Position numbers and translations under genes: made by a program. This document shows, piece by piece, positions 35,922-64,000 of a stretch of 64,000 bases of DNA. The stretch spans positions 10,900,780-10,964,779 of the forward strand of contig NC_080710.1 of assembly GCF_019097595.1 (NCBI RefSeq). Direction: 5' to 3'. Below the pieces are notes generated by a model that worked only from the letters and a program-made list of their open reading frames with translations, was not told where the DNA came from and ran no database searches. Source of the stretch: Hemibagrus wyckioides. Its lineage: Eukaryota > Chordata > Actinopteri > Siluriformes > Bagridae. Position 1 is the first letter of the stretch, and every line of letters begins with the position of its first letter.

Positions 35922-36777
35922 CTATATACGGTCAGCATTTGGAATAGAGATAAATAGAAATAGAAAATAACAGCTAGCCCATCTCAAAGTGCAAAGACTA
36001 CATATGGATCAGAACAATGGAACTAACAAAAAAAATAATGATAATAATAATAATAATAATAATAATAGTAGTCATTTGTAGTTCTATACATTTAAATACA
36101 ATCAAAACTGCCCAGGATGAGCTGTCAATCGGTTGGGGGTAGTGCTGCAACACAGATTTACAACGAGTGTGTTATTAGAGAATTTGTTCCTTGTGATTGC
36201 TGACACAAAAGGACTGGTTACCTGCATATAGCTTATATTAATATCCACACACTCGTTCTCTAAAACAGTGTATTTGTACAGGAATGTTTTGAGAATAGAA
36301 AGCAAAGACAAACCGTGAATTAAACTGTACATCGTGTGAATGACGAGCCACATTATGGCTGTGGTACTGTAAAAATATGAACTTGTAACCTTAACTTCAC
36401 TGTACTGACTGTAAGTGACTTATTTCTATCGTAATGAAAATCACATAGCTTACATTCGTCTGCAATAATACCCGGTGCTTGATACAGTGCAATGATCACA
36501 TTCACTGAAGGTTATTACATCGTTGTGCCATACATACATACTTTATAGAGTCTTGAGTGAAATGTGGACTTAGCACTGGACATTGGAGTGAGATGCTATG
36601 CATTGTGCATTGTGTGTGTGTGTGAGAGCATACATTCCAGAGACAATGCATTCACAAAGGCTGATACAAATACATTTATGCTGTGTGAATATATGCAAAT
36701 GTGTGGTTCTTATGTTTCATGTAAGTGGGCTTCATCATGGTTAAGATTTCATGAGTGTGGCTGTTTATATGCTTGAC

Positions 36778-54436
<17,659 letters not shown>

Positions 54437-55261
54437 CTGAGGGAGGAAGGGAGAGGAAGAAGGGAGGGGACATGGAAGAAGACATGCATTAAACTGACAT
54501 GAGGCAGAGAAATATAAAGGCAGAAGCATGGACAGAGGAGTGCAAGTACAGAGAGACAGACACATCCACGCCTGTATCACACAACGGGGTCTCATCCTCG
54601 TTAAACGTGCATTTTATTAGCACTCAGTTACTAGCCTTAAATAAAGTAACATGATCGATTACTCAACACAAGCACGATGCTGGAGCTCTGTTCCAGATCT
54701 AGTTGCTCGATCTAGGCCTGTCTGCTTCACAAATACACACAAATACACAAACTTTGGACGCTTTAATGTAAAGATAAAGATGAACTTATGCCGTTCGAAG
54801 TGATCTATCATTGTAATCAGCTTATCATGCAGAAGCACAGAGCAAATCAGTTAACACACTGTTAAACACAGGTGCTGCATATATGCAGTCTGAGCCCTAA
54901 CTGTATGTTAGTAGGTTATATCATCCTGTGGAGAACATTACATCATTTACAGATCATGAACTGGCCTTAACCTCCACGTCGAGTTCTTCTCAAGGGCTTC
55001 ATCCCATAAATATCTTTCCCTATATAACTCTTCACACTATGCACGCTATATTAAATAATCTTATCATCATGTTGAATGTGAAATATAATGCTGAAACAGG
55101 ACCCGCACTGTGGAGGCTCGTGCTCAGGTACACACATGCACGGTCTCGCGCTAGTCCCACTCCTTATTCAGCACCGTTATCATAGCATGCGGGCCGAAAG
55201 CTGATTCTGGCCATTTTGTGCGTCGTGTATGGCCATAAACCTTACAAGTGTTGCCAGAATG

Positions 55262-55299
<38 letters not shown>
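55262..55299. repeat. (GT)n microsatellite upstream of clstn3
   Basis: About 19 GT units. Confidence 0.9.
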
Positions 55300-55916
55300 A
55301 TCCTCAAAGCATCCCCAAGGTTAAGGCTCGCTACTCTACCTGAACGAAAACCCGACGTTTAGCCAGCTTAAGAATAATATGTAGCGCTGTAACGTTACAT
55401 ATGCGACATTTACTCATTGATTTTTAAGCAACTCCAAAATGTATCCCAAAGCCACAGCTGACACGACAGTCTGTAAGCGAAAGAAAGAAAAAGGGAAAGA
55501 CAGACAGAAAGAAAAACAGGAAAACGAACTGTTATTTGAAAATGATATGAGATGCGACGTTACCGTGAGGTGCAAGTCGGTACCCGAGACAGCCTCCTCC
55601 TCAGCCTCTCCGTCACACACACACACTCACTCACACACACTCACTCTCACACACACGCACGCACGCACGCAGAGCGCAACACCGACAGGCTAACAGGTGC
55701 GGACACACCGACCTTCTACAGCCTCAGGAATGTACTGAAGCTCTAAACTAATGCGTGAAATTGGGACGTTAATGGATGGACGTGCCTGCTTCCGGAGCAC
55801 TCGCCTTTATTTTCTGTAGGCTCAGTACGAGAAAGACGGAAAAATTGTCTGAGTGATATAAGAGCGCCGCCACCCCGCCCCTCCCACTACAGTTATTTCC
55901 AAACCACGCCCACACT

Positions 55917-55918
55917 GC

Positions 55919-56011
<93 letters not shown>

Positions 56012-56012
56012 C
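55917..56012. repeat. (CT)n / (GA)n tract near the clstn3 5' end
   Basis: About 95 bases of CT repeats with one CCC interruption near 55985 and another at the right end, in the GC-richer region (55780-56230) that is the likely clstn3 promoter. The clstn3 leader exon could not be placed. The acceptor ctcag directly abuts the ATG at 54436, so an upstream non-coding exon must exist. Confidence 0.8.
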
Positions 56013-56547
56013 CTACACACGCTTCTTCTCCTCCTGTCTCCCCCTCAGTTTTTCCGGAATGATTTCACCTCATCAAGAAAGCCTAATCCTTATAACCCAT
56101 CCCAATTCCCACTTCCTCCACAGCGCCTTGATTGACAGCTGAAGATACTCTCTTGTCCCGCCCCCCTTCCGTCTCCCGACCCCATTAGGCCAGACTGCAA
56201 AATGACGTCATAGCTCATCAGCACTACGCTAGAGATACAGGCTGTGTTCCAAACAGCACACTAACGCACTTAATAGTCCATCAAAACAGCAGTGGTGCGT
56301 TATTTATTTGTTTATTTCATTATGTATTTATTATCGTACTATGCGGTTGCGGATGGAAATAACAGGAGGCTTTCACTCGGAAATGATCTCAAGGCTACCA
56401 TACACACTTTACCCTCTCTAACACACCTGATCAGATAATTAATAGTCCTTCCTAAAGCAGGGAATGCACTGAAGTGTCCATGTTTTATTGGTTAGTCTTG
56501 ACCTCTGGGTGTTACACAGCCATCATAAATAATTAGTCATGGGAAAA

Positions 56548-58435
56548 AGAATGGACACCTTCCTTCAGGTCTGTTTTTCTTTATCAGGGTCTAAATAACA
56601 ACTGGGTGGTCCTCACCAACCTGTACAAAACAGACAAATAACCTCAGCTGACAAAAACAAAATCAGAGTTGAATGAATGAATGAATGTCTGATGAAGAAA
56701 TGAATATGCAGTCGTTTTCCCCCTAAACATAAAACAATATCCAGGAAAGCAGGTGGGAAAAAAATAAGTACACCCTTCCTATTGCCACAATCATTAAGAG
56801 AGTAATTATCAGACTAATGAAGGCTACTAATGAAGATTAGTTGATCACGAAGAAGTGTAGCTACCTGTATAAAAGCTAAACTTTTTTTATAGCTGATGTT
56901 CTGGAGCACACAGGTGTGTGTGTGTGTGTGTGACCTCAGGGAAGCAGGTGTTGCTGGTCTTCAATCTGGCAAGGGATATAAGACCATCTCCAAACAATTT
57001 ACAATCCACTATTCTACAGTGAGAAGGATTGTTTACAAATGTAGAGCTTTTAAGTTGCTAATGTTCCAAGGAGTGAGAATCCTAGCAAAATCAGTTCAAG
57101 GTCAGAGCATTTAATGTTCAGAAATGTAAAGAAACACCCAAGAGCTATGTCATGTGACCAACCAATAAAGGTCTGGAGCAATATCCTTTCAATTGATGAG
57201 ACCAAGATGGAAATGTTTGGCATCGTGTACAGAACCAAACACATTGTATCACCACACATACCTCATAACAACTCTCATGATGAATGGCCAAGTCAAAGTT
57301 CACACCTTGAGATGCTGTGGCAGGAGCTTAGGGGAGCTGTACATGTACAATTCCCCTCAATCATCAATTAACTGAAGTAAATTGTAATGAATAGTGGGCT
57401 AAAATTGATCTAAAATGTCATGAGACTGACAAACTCCTACATTTACTTCAAGTTATAGTTGCAAAAGGTTAATAATTCTGTATGTGAATATTATAAATTA
57501 CTTTACACTATGCACTAACCAGACATAATAATATGACCACCTGCCTAATATTGTGTTTTTCCCCCTTTTGCTGCCAAAACAGCCCTGACCCTTCAAGGCA
57601 TGGACCCAACTAGATCCCTGAAGGTGTGCTGTGGTATCTGTCACCAAGATGTTAGCAGCAGATCCTTTAAGTCCTGTATGTTGTGAGATGGGACTTCCAT
57701 GGATCGGACTTGTTTCTCCAGCACATCCCACAGATGCTTGATTGGATTATCCTGCTGAAAGAGGCCATCAGCCATCAGGGAATACCATTTCCATGAAAGA
57801 GTGTACATGGTCTGCAGCAATGCTTAGGTAGGTGGTACGTGTCAAAGTAACATCCACATGGATGGCAGGACCCAAGGATTCCCAGCAGAACATTGCCCAA
57901 AGTGCATCCTGGTGCCATGTGTTCCTCTGGTAAGCGATGTACCCCGGTCATCCATGTGATGTAAAATTTGATTCATCAGACCAGGCCACCTTCTTCCATT
58001 GCTTTTGATAGATACCGACCACTGCAGATGGGGAACACCCCACAAGAGCTGTAGTTTTGGAGATGCTCTGATCCAGTCGTCTAGCCATCACAATTTGGCC
58101 CTTGTCAAACTCGCTCAAATCCTTGCGCTTACCCATTTTTTCTGCTTCTAACACATCAACTTTGAGGACAAAGTTAACTTGCTGCCTAATATATCCCACC
58201 CACTAACAGGTGCCATGATGAGGAGATAATCAGTGTCATTCACTTCAATGGTCACTGCTCTTAATGTTATACCTGATCAGTGTATATTACAGAATCATAT
58301 TTTGCACTTATTTTTGTACATATTGAAATCTTATGTTTTTTTTTTATTGCACCTGAGTTTATTTGTTTGCTTATAGAGGTTGGTGAGGACCAGACAGTTG
58401 TTATAAAGGAGGGTGTTCTTTCATTTTGACTATAA
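56548..58435 (+). mobile_element. Old Tc1-like transposon split by a nested insertion
   Basis: The left end 'aacaactgggtggtcctcaccaacctgtac...acaaataacctcagctgac' matches in inverse the right end 'aggttggtgaggaccagacagttgtt'. An outer block 'aagaatggacaccttcctt' and an inner block 'ataagtacacccttccta' look like the direct repeats of an IR/DR-type end. Transposase scraps lie at 56936-57370 (plus strand; VAGLQSGKGYKTISKQFTIHYSTVRRIVYKC-like, then a short 'SIDETKMEMFG' catalytic piece). The frame is broken. Confidence 0.7.
57513..58282 (-). mobile_element. Nested Tc1-like element, family 'CACTGATCA'
   Basis: Left CACTAACCAGACATAATAAT and right 'gttatacctgatcagtg' (followed by TA) are inverted ends. 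The minus strand encodes the transposase N-terminus ([21 protein letters not shown], 58070-58138) and diverged 3' parts. It lies inside the older element 56548-58435, so it inserted later. Confidence 0.8.
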
Positions 58436-59616
58436 ATATAATCTATGTTGTTAGTGAACAAAAACAACACATACCACAGATGTCTGATTTTGATCAAATC
58501 CAGCATTTTTAATAACCATTGCAAAAAGAAATGGCTCATTTAAAATCATTTGTTTTTTTCGTACATTTGGTAACAGTAAGGCAAAATTAGTTAACTGAAC
58601 CAACATCAGTGAAATGTTGAACAAGTATAAATACTAAAATCCCCAAAAGCTACAGTGAAGTCACTGCTTTTTGTGTCAGCAGTGAGAGCAGAATAAATTC
58701 CCCTCACTGTAGTTTAGTCAATATGGCGCCAAGTGATTAAGATTTTAAGTATTACAAAAATGATCATTTTGGCAAGTAGTGTGAATAATTTGATAGGATT
58801 TCCTGCGTGTGTTTAAATTGGTTTTTTTTTGCTCATGTTCCAGTTTACACAAAGACCGGGACAAACAAGTTTGTGAGAAAGAGTGAAAAAGTTGACAAAA
58901 GTCATCACATTCATTGTTGTGGACTTACATTTGTTTGAAAAAGCTACAAAATTACAAAATCATCAACCCATTCTAAAATTGCTAAAAATATTGTGAAAAA
59001 TCTGTTAAATTAGAAATGAAACAATAATACTCATTTACACGGAAAGGCATATCCAAGTTTCACTGCACATTCTGTGTTTTATATATTACAGTGTTTTGTG
59101 TAAATCTGACCAGTGGCTGAAGATTTTGGAAAATGAGTGGAAAAAAAAGGAAAAACACCAAAAAAAAACAAAAACCCAAAGTCCATAAAAGCAGACAGCC
59201 TTTAGGTCAGCTCTCAGACTGGGTTGTTTGGTTTTGCTGGAAATGACATCATCAGCGGGTGCAACCGAGATGCCCCAAACTAGAGAGCTAGGAGTGCAAT
59301 ACTGTGGCTGAAAAAAATCCTATACAAATGGGTATGGATATTAATTAGCCTCCACATATCTCTAATATCTCTTAACAAAAAAAAAAGCCTCCTCAAAACC
59401 TAACTACCGTTCACATTTCAGCAATATAAAAACAAAAAGACAAACAGCTCAGTTCTCCACTCAGAGAGCATTCTCTTACCCTCTTTCTCTTTAACTGAAA
59501 TAATGACTCTACTTCATCAAAAAAAACAAACAAAAAAACAAAAATAACATAAGGAAACAAATGTTTGTACAGATTTATGCTTGTGTGTAAATATTTATAA
59601 TATATAGTTAAAGGCC

Positions 59617-59681
59617 TTAAAATAGTTTCCAATCAGTCACAGTTCCCTTCAGGTAGATTACGGAGGACCAGACAAAGAAAC
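59617..59681 (-). CDS. Possible terminal exon of an unidentified minus-strand gene
   Basis: A strong acceptor (cttttttttccag on minus) ends at 59682. The frame entering with two bases reads FFVWSSVIYLKGTVTDWKLF and then TAA at 59617-59619. I do not recognise the sequence. No upstream coding exon is visible to 64000 and no clear AATAAA follows, so this may be chance. Confidence 0.2.
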
Positions 59682-60159
59682 CTGGAAAAAAAAAGAAGAG
59701 AGAAGAGATGAGTTTAGAGCGTGGTGGAAACAGATGAAAAACAGCAAGAAACACAAAGCATTTGGACGACAGGAATGACAGTTTGGTTCAGCCCCTTATT
59801 TCAACTATTTCATGGAGGTCCGACCTGCATGTTGATGGGAAACGACGATGACAAACAGCTTGTTAAAAAACACAAACTCAGACATTATGCACCCATCTGA
59901 GATTGCTTCAGTATAACTGCACATGTAGGCAATTGATCACCCCATTCATTACATCTCACATCACATTTACCCCAATATTCCTGATGTATGTTATAAATGT
60001 AAAAAGAAAGGATATTTACTCCACTGTATGAGAGACTGTATAAGTATATATACACTGTATTGGAGTTAAAATAATGTAGATTTTTGGTAGATACCTGGTG
60101 ACCCCAAGCTATGCATATTGATCCACATAAATTATCCATTTAATCTCTCTCTTCAGTCT

Positions 60160-60715
60160 CTCTTCCCTCCATCACAGGCATTTACACCACACGATGCATC
60201 TGCAAAGCCATTCAGCAATGTGGATGACGCAAACTCTTCACCCTCCTGCCAGCTTTATAAAAGGTACTGAAACATTTGTGGCTTCACAACCAGAATGTCT
60301 AACAATTTCTTCACCCAGACATCAGACTCTTTAACTGCAGAGATTGGACTGACAACACACACTCGTACTCTCTACGTGCCCATTAGACATTAATTTTAAT
60401 GCTGATAACTCTCCCTGATGTTTACATCCTTGCCATTTTTACATGCATTGATCTCACTATAGAACTGTGTACTGTTCAGTGCTACTCTGTGAACACTATT
60501 GCTGTGCTGGACTGTATTGTATTGTCTGTCTCACACAGTCTTCAGTCTTGCTGTGTTTGCACACATCCGCACACATACGTTTTATGTAGTATTGTGTAGT
60601 ATACTTCTATCCTCTAGTTCTATGTTGTCTCCTCTGGGTGCCAGGGTGCTAGAGCAACACTTTCATTGCACTGTCTACTGCACCAGTTGACTTTTTAGAA
60701 ATTCCTGAAGGAAAC
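60160..60715 (+). mobile_element. 3' end of a non-LTR retrotransposon (LINE)
   Basis: Diverged blocks 'tccatcacaggcatttacaccacacgatgcatctgcaaagcc', 'aactcttcaccctcctgcc', 'ggtactgaaacatttgtggc' and 'catcagactctttaactgc' match the C-terminal coding region common at the 3' end of fish LINEs. In-frame stops are present. A/T-rich tail sequence and poly-A follow at 60750-60782. Confidence 0.65.
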
Positions 60716-60748
60716 TCTTTTATATACTTTGGTTTTGTTTTGTTTCCT

Positions 60749-60852
<104 letters not shown>

Positions 60853-60895
60853 CCAAATTATTTAACATTTATTATTATTATAATTTATTTATGTT

Positions 60896-61150
60896 CTCTG
60901 GTGGTCCAGTGGCAGGATCCCGTGCTCTCATTGCTGTGTCCCGGATTCAATTCCCGGGTAGGAAACCAACCCAGCCACTTGGGGATTAACTCTCAGTGCC
61001 AGTCCCAAGCCTGGATAAAATGGGAGGGTTGAGTTAGGAGGGGCATCCGGTGTAAAAACCTGTGCCAAATCAAATATTTGGAGCAAATGATCTGCTGTGG
61101 CAACACCAAACAGGGAGCAGCCGAAAGAATTATCGCTATTATTATTATTT
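60896..61150 (+). repeat. tRNA-derived SINE with RTE-like tail
   Basis: The head has A-box 'ggtggtccagtggcaggatc' and B-box-like 'ggattcaattcccgg'. The tail has 'ggggcatccggtgtaaaaac', 'gtgccaaatcaaatatttgg', 'gatctgctgtggcaacacc' and 'gggagcagccgaaaga', a block widespread at 3' ends of fish LINE/SINE pairs. It ends in (ATT)n. Confidence 0.75.
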
Positions 61151-61725
61151 GGTTATAATGAAAATTCCCAATTAGAAATGTAATGTGTCATAAAATGTAG
61201 TAGAACTTAAAAAAGGGACGAGAAGCTTCACAGTAAACGTTAAAAATAAAACATGCAGCCGATTTAGTTAAGCATGTTTCCATCCAAAGTCAGCTGTACA
61301 AGCAAAGTGGTTTTGAGGCTGGTCTGAGATGAAACCAGTTGATATCATGGCATTAACTTCATGTAGCTCCAAGGTTGCAAGAGTATAGATGAGCTCGTCT
61401 TCCTTAAGCTTCCTCGCTTCATTGCTGCCATAGCAACACCTAGCATTGCTGACAGACATGTCCACTTTTACTGTTCTCACGTTTATTATTGAAGTAAACC
61501 GTGGTTGCCTGTTGGATTCTTCTTCGGGTCTGAAAGGAGCGTACATAAATTTATGACAGACATTCGTCCGTTTCATCCCAGATGTGTCTGTATGAGATCC
61601 AGTCAGGGCATGTCTCTAATCTAAGTGAATTAAGTGAAACAATTAAACAACTATTACTTTGTGTTAAATTGTCACCCTGATTGATCAAAAAAGAAGAATT
61701 ATACTTATAATAAGTTATAATTATA

Positions 61726-62035
61726 ATTTGCGGAGCATGGTGGTTTAGTAGGTAGCACGTTTGCATTGAAACTCTAGGACTCCGGTTTCGATTCCTGTCT
61801 CCGCCCTGTATATGTGAAGCATCTATGTTCTTTCCATGATTAGGGTGTTTCGTCTGGGTTCACTGGTTTCATCCCCAATCCAAATATGTGTGTTGTAGGC
61901 ATGTGTGTGTGTGATGGTGCCCTGTGATGTTCAGGGTGTCCTCATGCCTTGTGCTCAGAATCTTTGGTAGACTCCAGGCTCCCCACAACCCTGTGTAGGA
62001 TAAGCAGTAGGAAAAATGGATGGAAAAGGATGCAG
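61726..62035 (+). repeat. tRNA-derived SINE
   Basis: A box 'tggtggtttagtaggtagca', B box 'ccggtttcgattcctg', then body blocks 'gtttcgtctgggttcactgg' and 'aggctccccacaaccctg', ending 'gaaaaatggatgga'. Confidence 0.75.
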
Positions 62036-63009
62036 TATCCTCCTGTCCCTACAATGGTACAATTGTTCGATTGCAATTTATGTGCTCCTTCGATGTCAGA
62101 GTTGTGGTTACCACGAAAGAGCATCAAGATTTCTCAAACCTTCTCTTCCATTCCCTTCGATCCGAGTCTCCGTTTTTCCTCTTTTCATAGCCTACGAAGG
62201 CTTTTCCGTACAACTGCGCTTCAAGGCCACTATGTTAGGATTTGAAGAATAAAGTGCTAGTATTAAGCTGTCAGTATGAAAAGGTGACAGATGTGACAGG
62301 GTTGAGAAGAGAGTAGCAGTTCACTACACACTTTAAAACATCTCCATCTCAGCTAAAGGCACCCTGCCATTTCACCGCGTTTCCTCTTTTGTATAACATT
62401 ATACAAGAATAGTATAATAGTATAATGTCAACAAATCTTCCACGGTCTTCAGGCTGATGCGAGATGACAAGCTGTAGTTTTCTTTTTGAACATACGCCCA
62501 CAACGCTAACCTTTTTCTTACATTACAGGTTTTGCTTTTTATTTTCAAAATCTTTTTTTTTTTTTTTAAATCACCCTACAATACCAGGGTACCTTCAGCT
62601 GGTGGTATGCTTCAAATGATGAAATAACTGAACACAATGGGGCACTACAGAACACTTTGAAATACCTTAGGCATGTTTTTTAACGACTTAGCATGTTACT
62701 GACATACGTGGATGTAACCAGAGTGGATGTATGACATTGCAGTGTTGGGCAGGTCTGATGTTCAATCTTTTGCCTAGAATTTTTCCACTGCTGCAATAGT
62801 AAAGGTCTGTTCAACAGTTTAATAAAAGCATACACACTCTGAAACGTGAACATTACTGGTTGAATATACAGTGCTGTGAATCATATCTGGCTATTTCTAC
62901 CTCTAATCATACACTAAAAGAAAATACAGGGTACTTTTTTCAATAAATAAATAAAAAATCTCTCCCAGTTAGGGCCATAACTAGGGGCCAAAAAAAATCT
63001 GTCACAGTT

Positions 63010-63270
63010 AGGGACATTTGCTAGGGGCAGTGGTGGTTCAAGTGGCTCTGGGTTGTTGATCAGAGGATTGGGGTTCAAGCCCCAACACCACCACGCTCCA
63101 CTGTTGGGCAACTGAGCAAGGCCCTTAACCCTCCCTGCTCCAGGGGCACTGTATCATAGCTGCCCCTGCGCTCTGACCCCAATTTCCTCAGCTAGGATAC
63201 GCAAAGAAAAGAATTGTGCGCTGTAATGTATGCGTGGCAATCATAATAAAGGCTTCTAAATAATTAGGTC
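63010..63270 (+). repeat. tRNA-derived SINE
   Basis: Head 'ggcagtggtggttcaagtgg' and B box 'ggggttcaagcccc', then 'gggcaactgagcaaggccc', 'ccctgctccaggggcactg', 'gcgctctgaccccaatttcc' and tail 'aataaaggcttct'. Confidence 0.8.
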
Positions 63271-63437
63271 AAGGCTGACCACTACTCTTATCTAGCTTTA
63301 GGTATAGCTTTGGAAAAGTATTGTGAGATGCTTCCCATTTTGGAATAGGATATTTTGTGCTAAACATGGCTCTGTGATGCACATTAGACGTGGCTAAAGC
63401 TGCAGTATAAAGCATATGGAACTGGCAGACCTAGCTA

Positions 63438-63650
63438 CACTATATGACCAAAAGTATGGGGATGACAGAGTATTGCAGATGCAGTTCTCTAACCATATGG
63501 GTGTTAATATTCAGTTGTTCCCTCTTTGCTGTTATTGTAAGCTCCACTCTTCTGACAAGGCTTTCCACTAGGTTCTGGAGTGTATCTGTGGGTATTTGTG
63601 ATCATTCAGCCACAAGGGGCTGATGCCAGGTGAGAAGGCGTGGTGTGCAC
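63438..63650 (-). mobile_element. Tc1-like fragment with terminal repeat
   Basis: 'acactatatgaccaaaagtatgggg' is a terminal repeat related to that at 1954. It is followed by 'ccactcttctgacaaggctttccac' and 'gatgccaggtgagaaggcg' blocks shared with the fold-back copy near 18960-19050. Confidence 0.6.
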
Positions 63651-64000
63651 CCATGAAAATGTAATAGCCAAAGCCTACATACACAGTACTCTTATTTCTG
63701 ATGATATTTAAAATGGAAGCTTGTTTTAGAAGCTTAGGGAAACTACCCAATAATGTTTAAATATTATAAAAGATTAAAATTGTATTTATGCTTTTAGGCT
63801 AGAAATATGTGTATAGGATTCAAAGAAACCATTGTAGCATGGTGGCTGTTGGTTTATTCATCAAAGTGGAACTCGATGGCAATAATGGTGACAGGGATGC
63901 CTCCACCATCTCCAAGTCTAGTCCTTCTTTTTACCTGTCCGTATGCCTCAAATACCCTTAAAATACTTTATACAGGAAGAAGCTTTTTAAAAAAAAACTA

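Larger units (their letters stand above)
62250..64000. other. Right end: repeats only, no gene recognised
   Basis: Apart from the SINE and Tc1 fragment listed, I see AT-rich sequence with no exon-like open frame bounded by splice signals. Confidence 0.4.

Noticed and set aside
60896..63270. A and B box-like sequences suggesting tRNA genes
   Set aside because: They lie at the heads of SINEs with mutated boxes and non-tRNA bodies. No cloverleaf with a proper acceptor stem is apparent.

Overview
The window is nuclear DNA from a ray-finned (teleost) fish. It is intron-rich, AT-rich vertebrate sequence with GT-AG introns, dense with microsatellites, tRNA-derived SINEs and many Tc1/mariner-like transposon copies, and its genes are vertebrate orthologues. 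The SINE types suggest an otophysan such as a catfish, but that is inference only.

Layout, left to right. (1) 1173-1340 (+): the last coding exon of a gene upstream of gnb3. It ends in an RDEL endoplasmic-reticulum retrieval signal and is probably p3h3. (2) 8169-11623 (+): complete gnb3, G-protein beta-3, 8 coding exons, 340 aa. (3) 14467-17610 (-): complete cdca3, a mitotic-entry regulator with a C-terminal KEN box, 6 coding exons, 447 aa, tail-to-tail with gnb3. (4) 20268-31714 (-): complete pex5, the peroxisomal PTS1 receptor, 16 coding exons, 679 aa. (5) 36778-54436 (-): complete clstn3, calsyntenin-3, 18 coding exons, 956 aa. (6) 56-64 kb: mostly repeats, with one weak candidate terminal exon of an unidentified minus-strand gene. 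Every exon chain was joined by hand with GT-AG boundaries and phase checks, and each of the four complete genes sums to a whole number of codons.

Between and inside these genes are at least ten Tc1-like elements. They include one with a 320-codon open transposase cut off at a TA microsatellite, one with both terminal repeats and a TA target duplication but nonsense codons, a fold-back copy, and a nested pair. There is also a nested pair of unidentified inverted-repeat elements, a LINE 3' end, about eight SINEs, and a higher-order minisatellite in a clstn3 intron.

The genes do not form a single pathway: gnb3 acts in cone phototransduction, cdca3 in the cell cycle, pex5 in peroxisome import and clstn3 at synapses. 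Their order combines human neighbours p3h3-gnb3-cdca3 with the human head-to-tail pair clstn3-pex5. No prokaryotic system, CRISPR array or wholly new system was found. The most notable gene-structure observation is a tandem duplication of the PEX5 cassette exon that in mammals makes the PTS2-competent long isoform.
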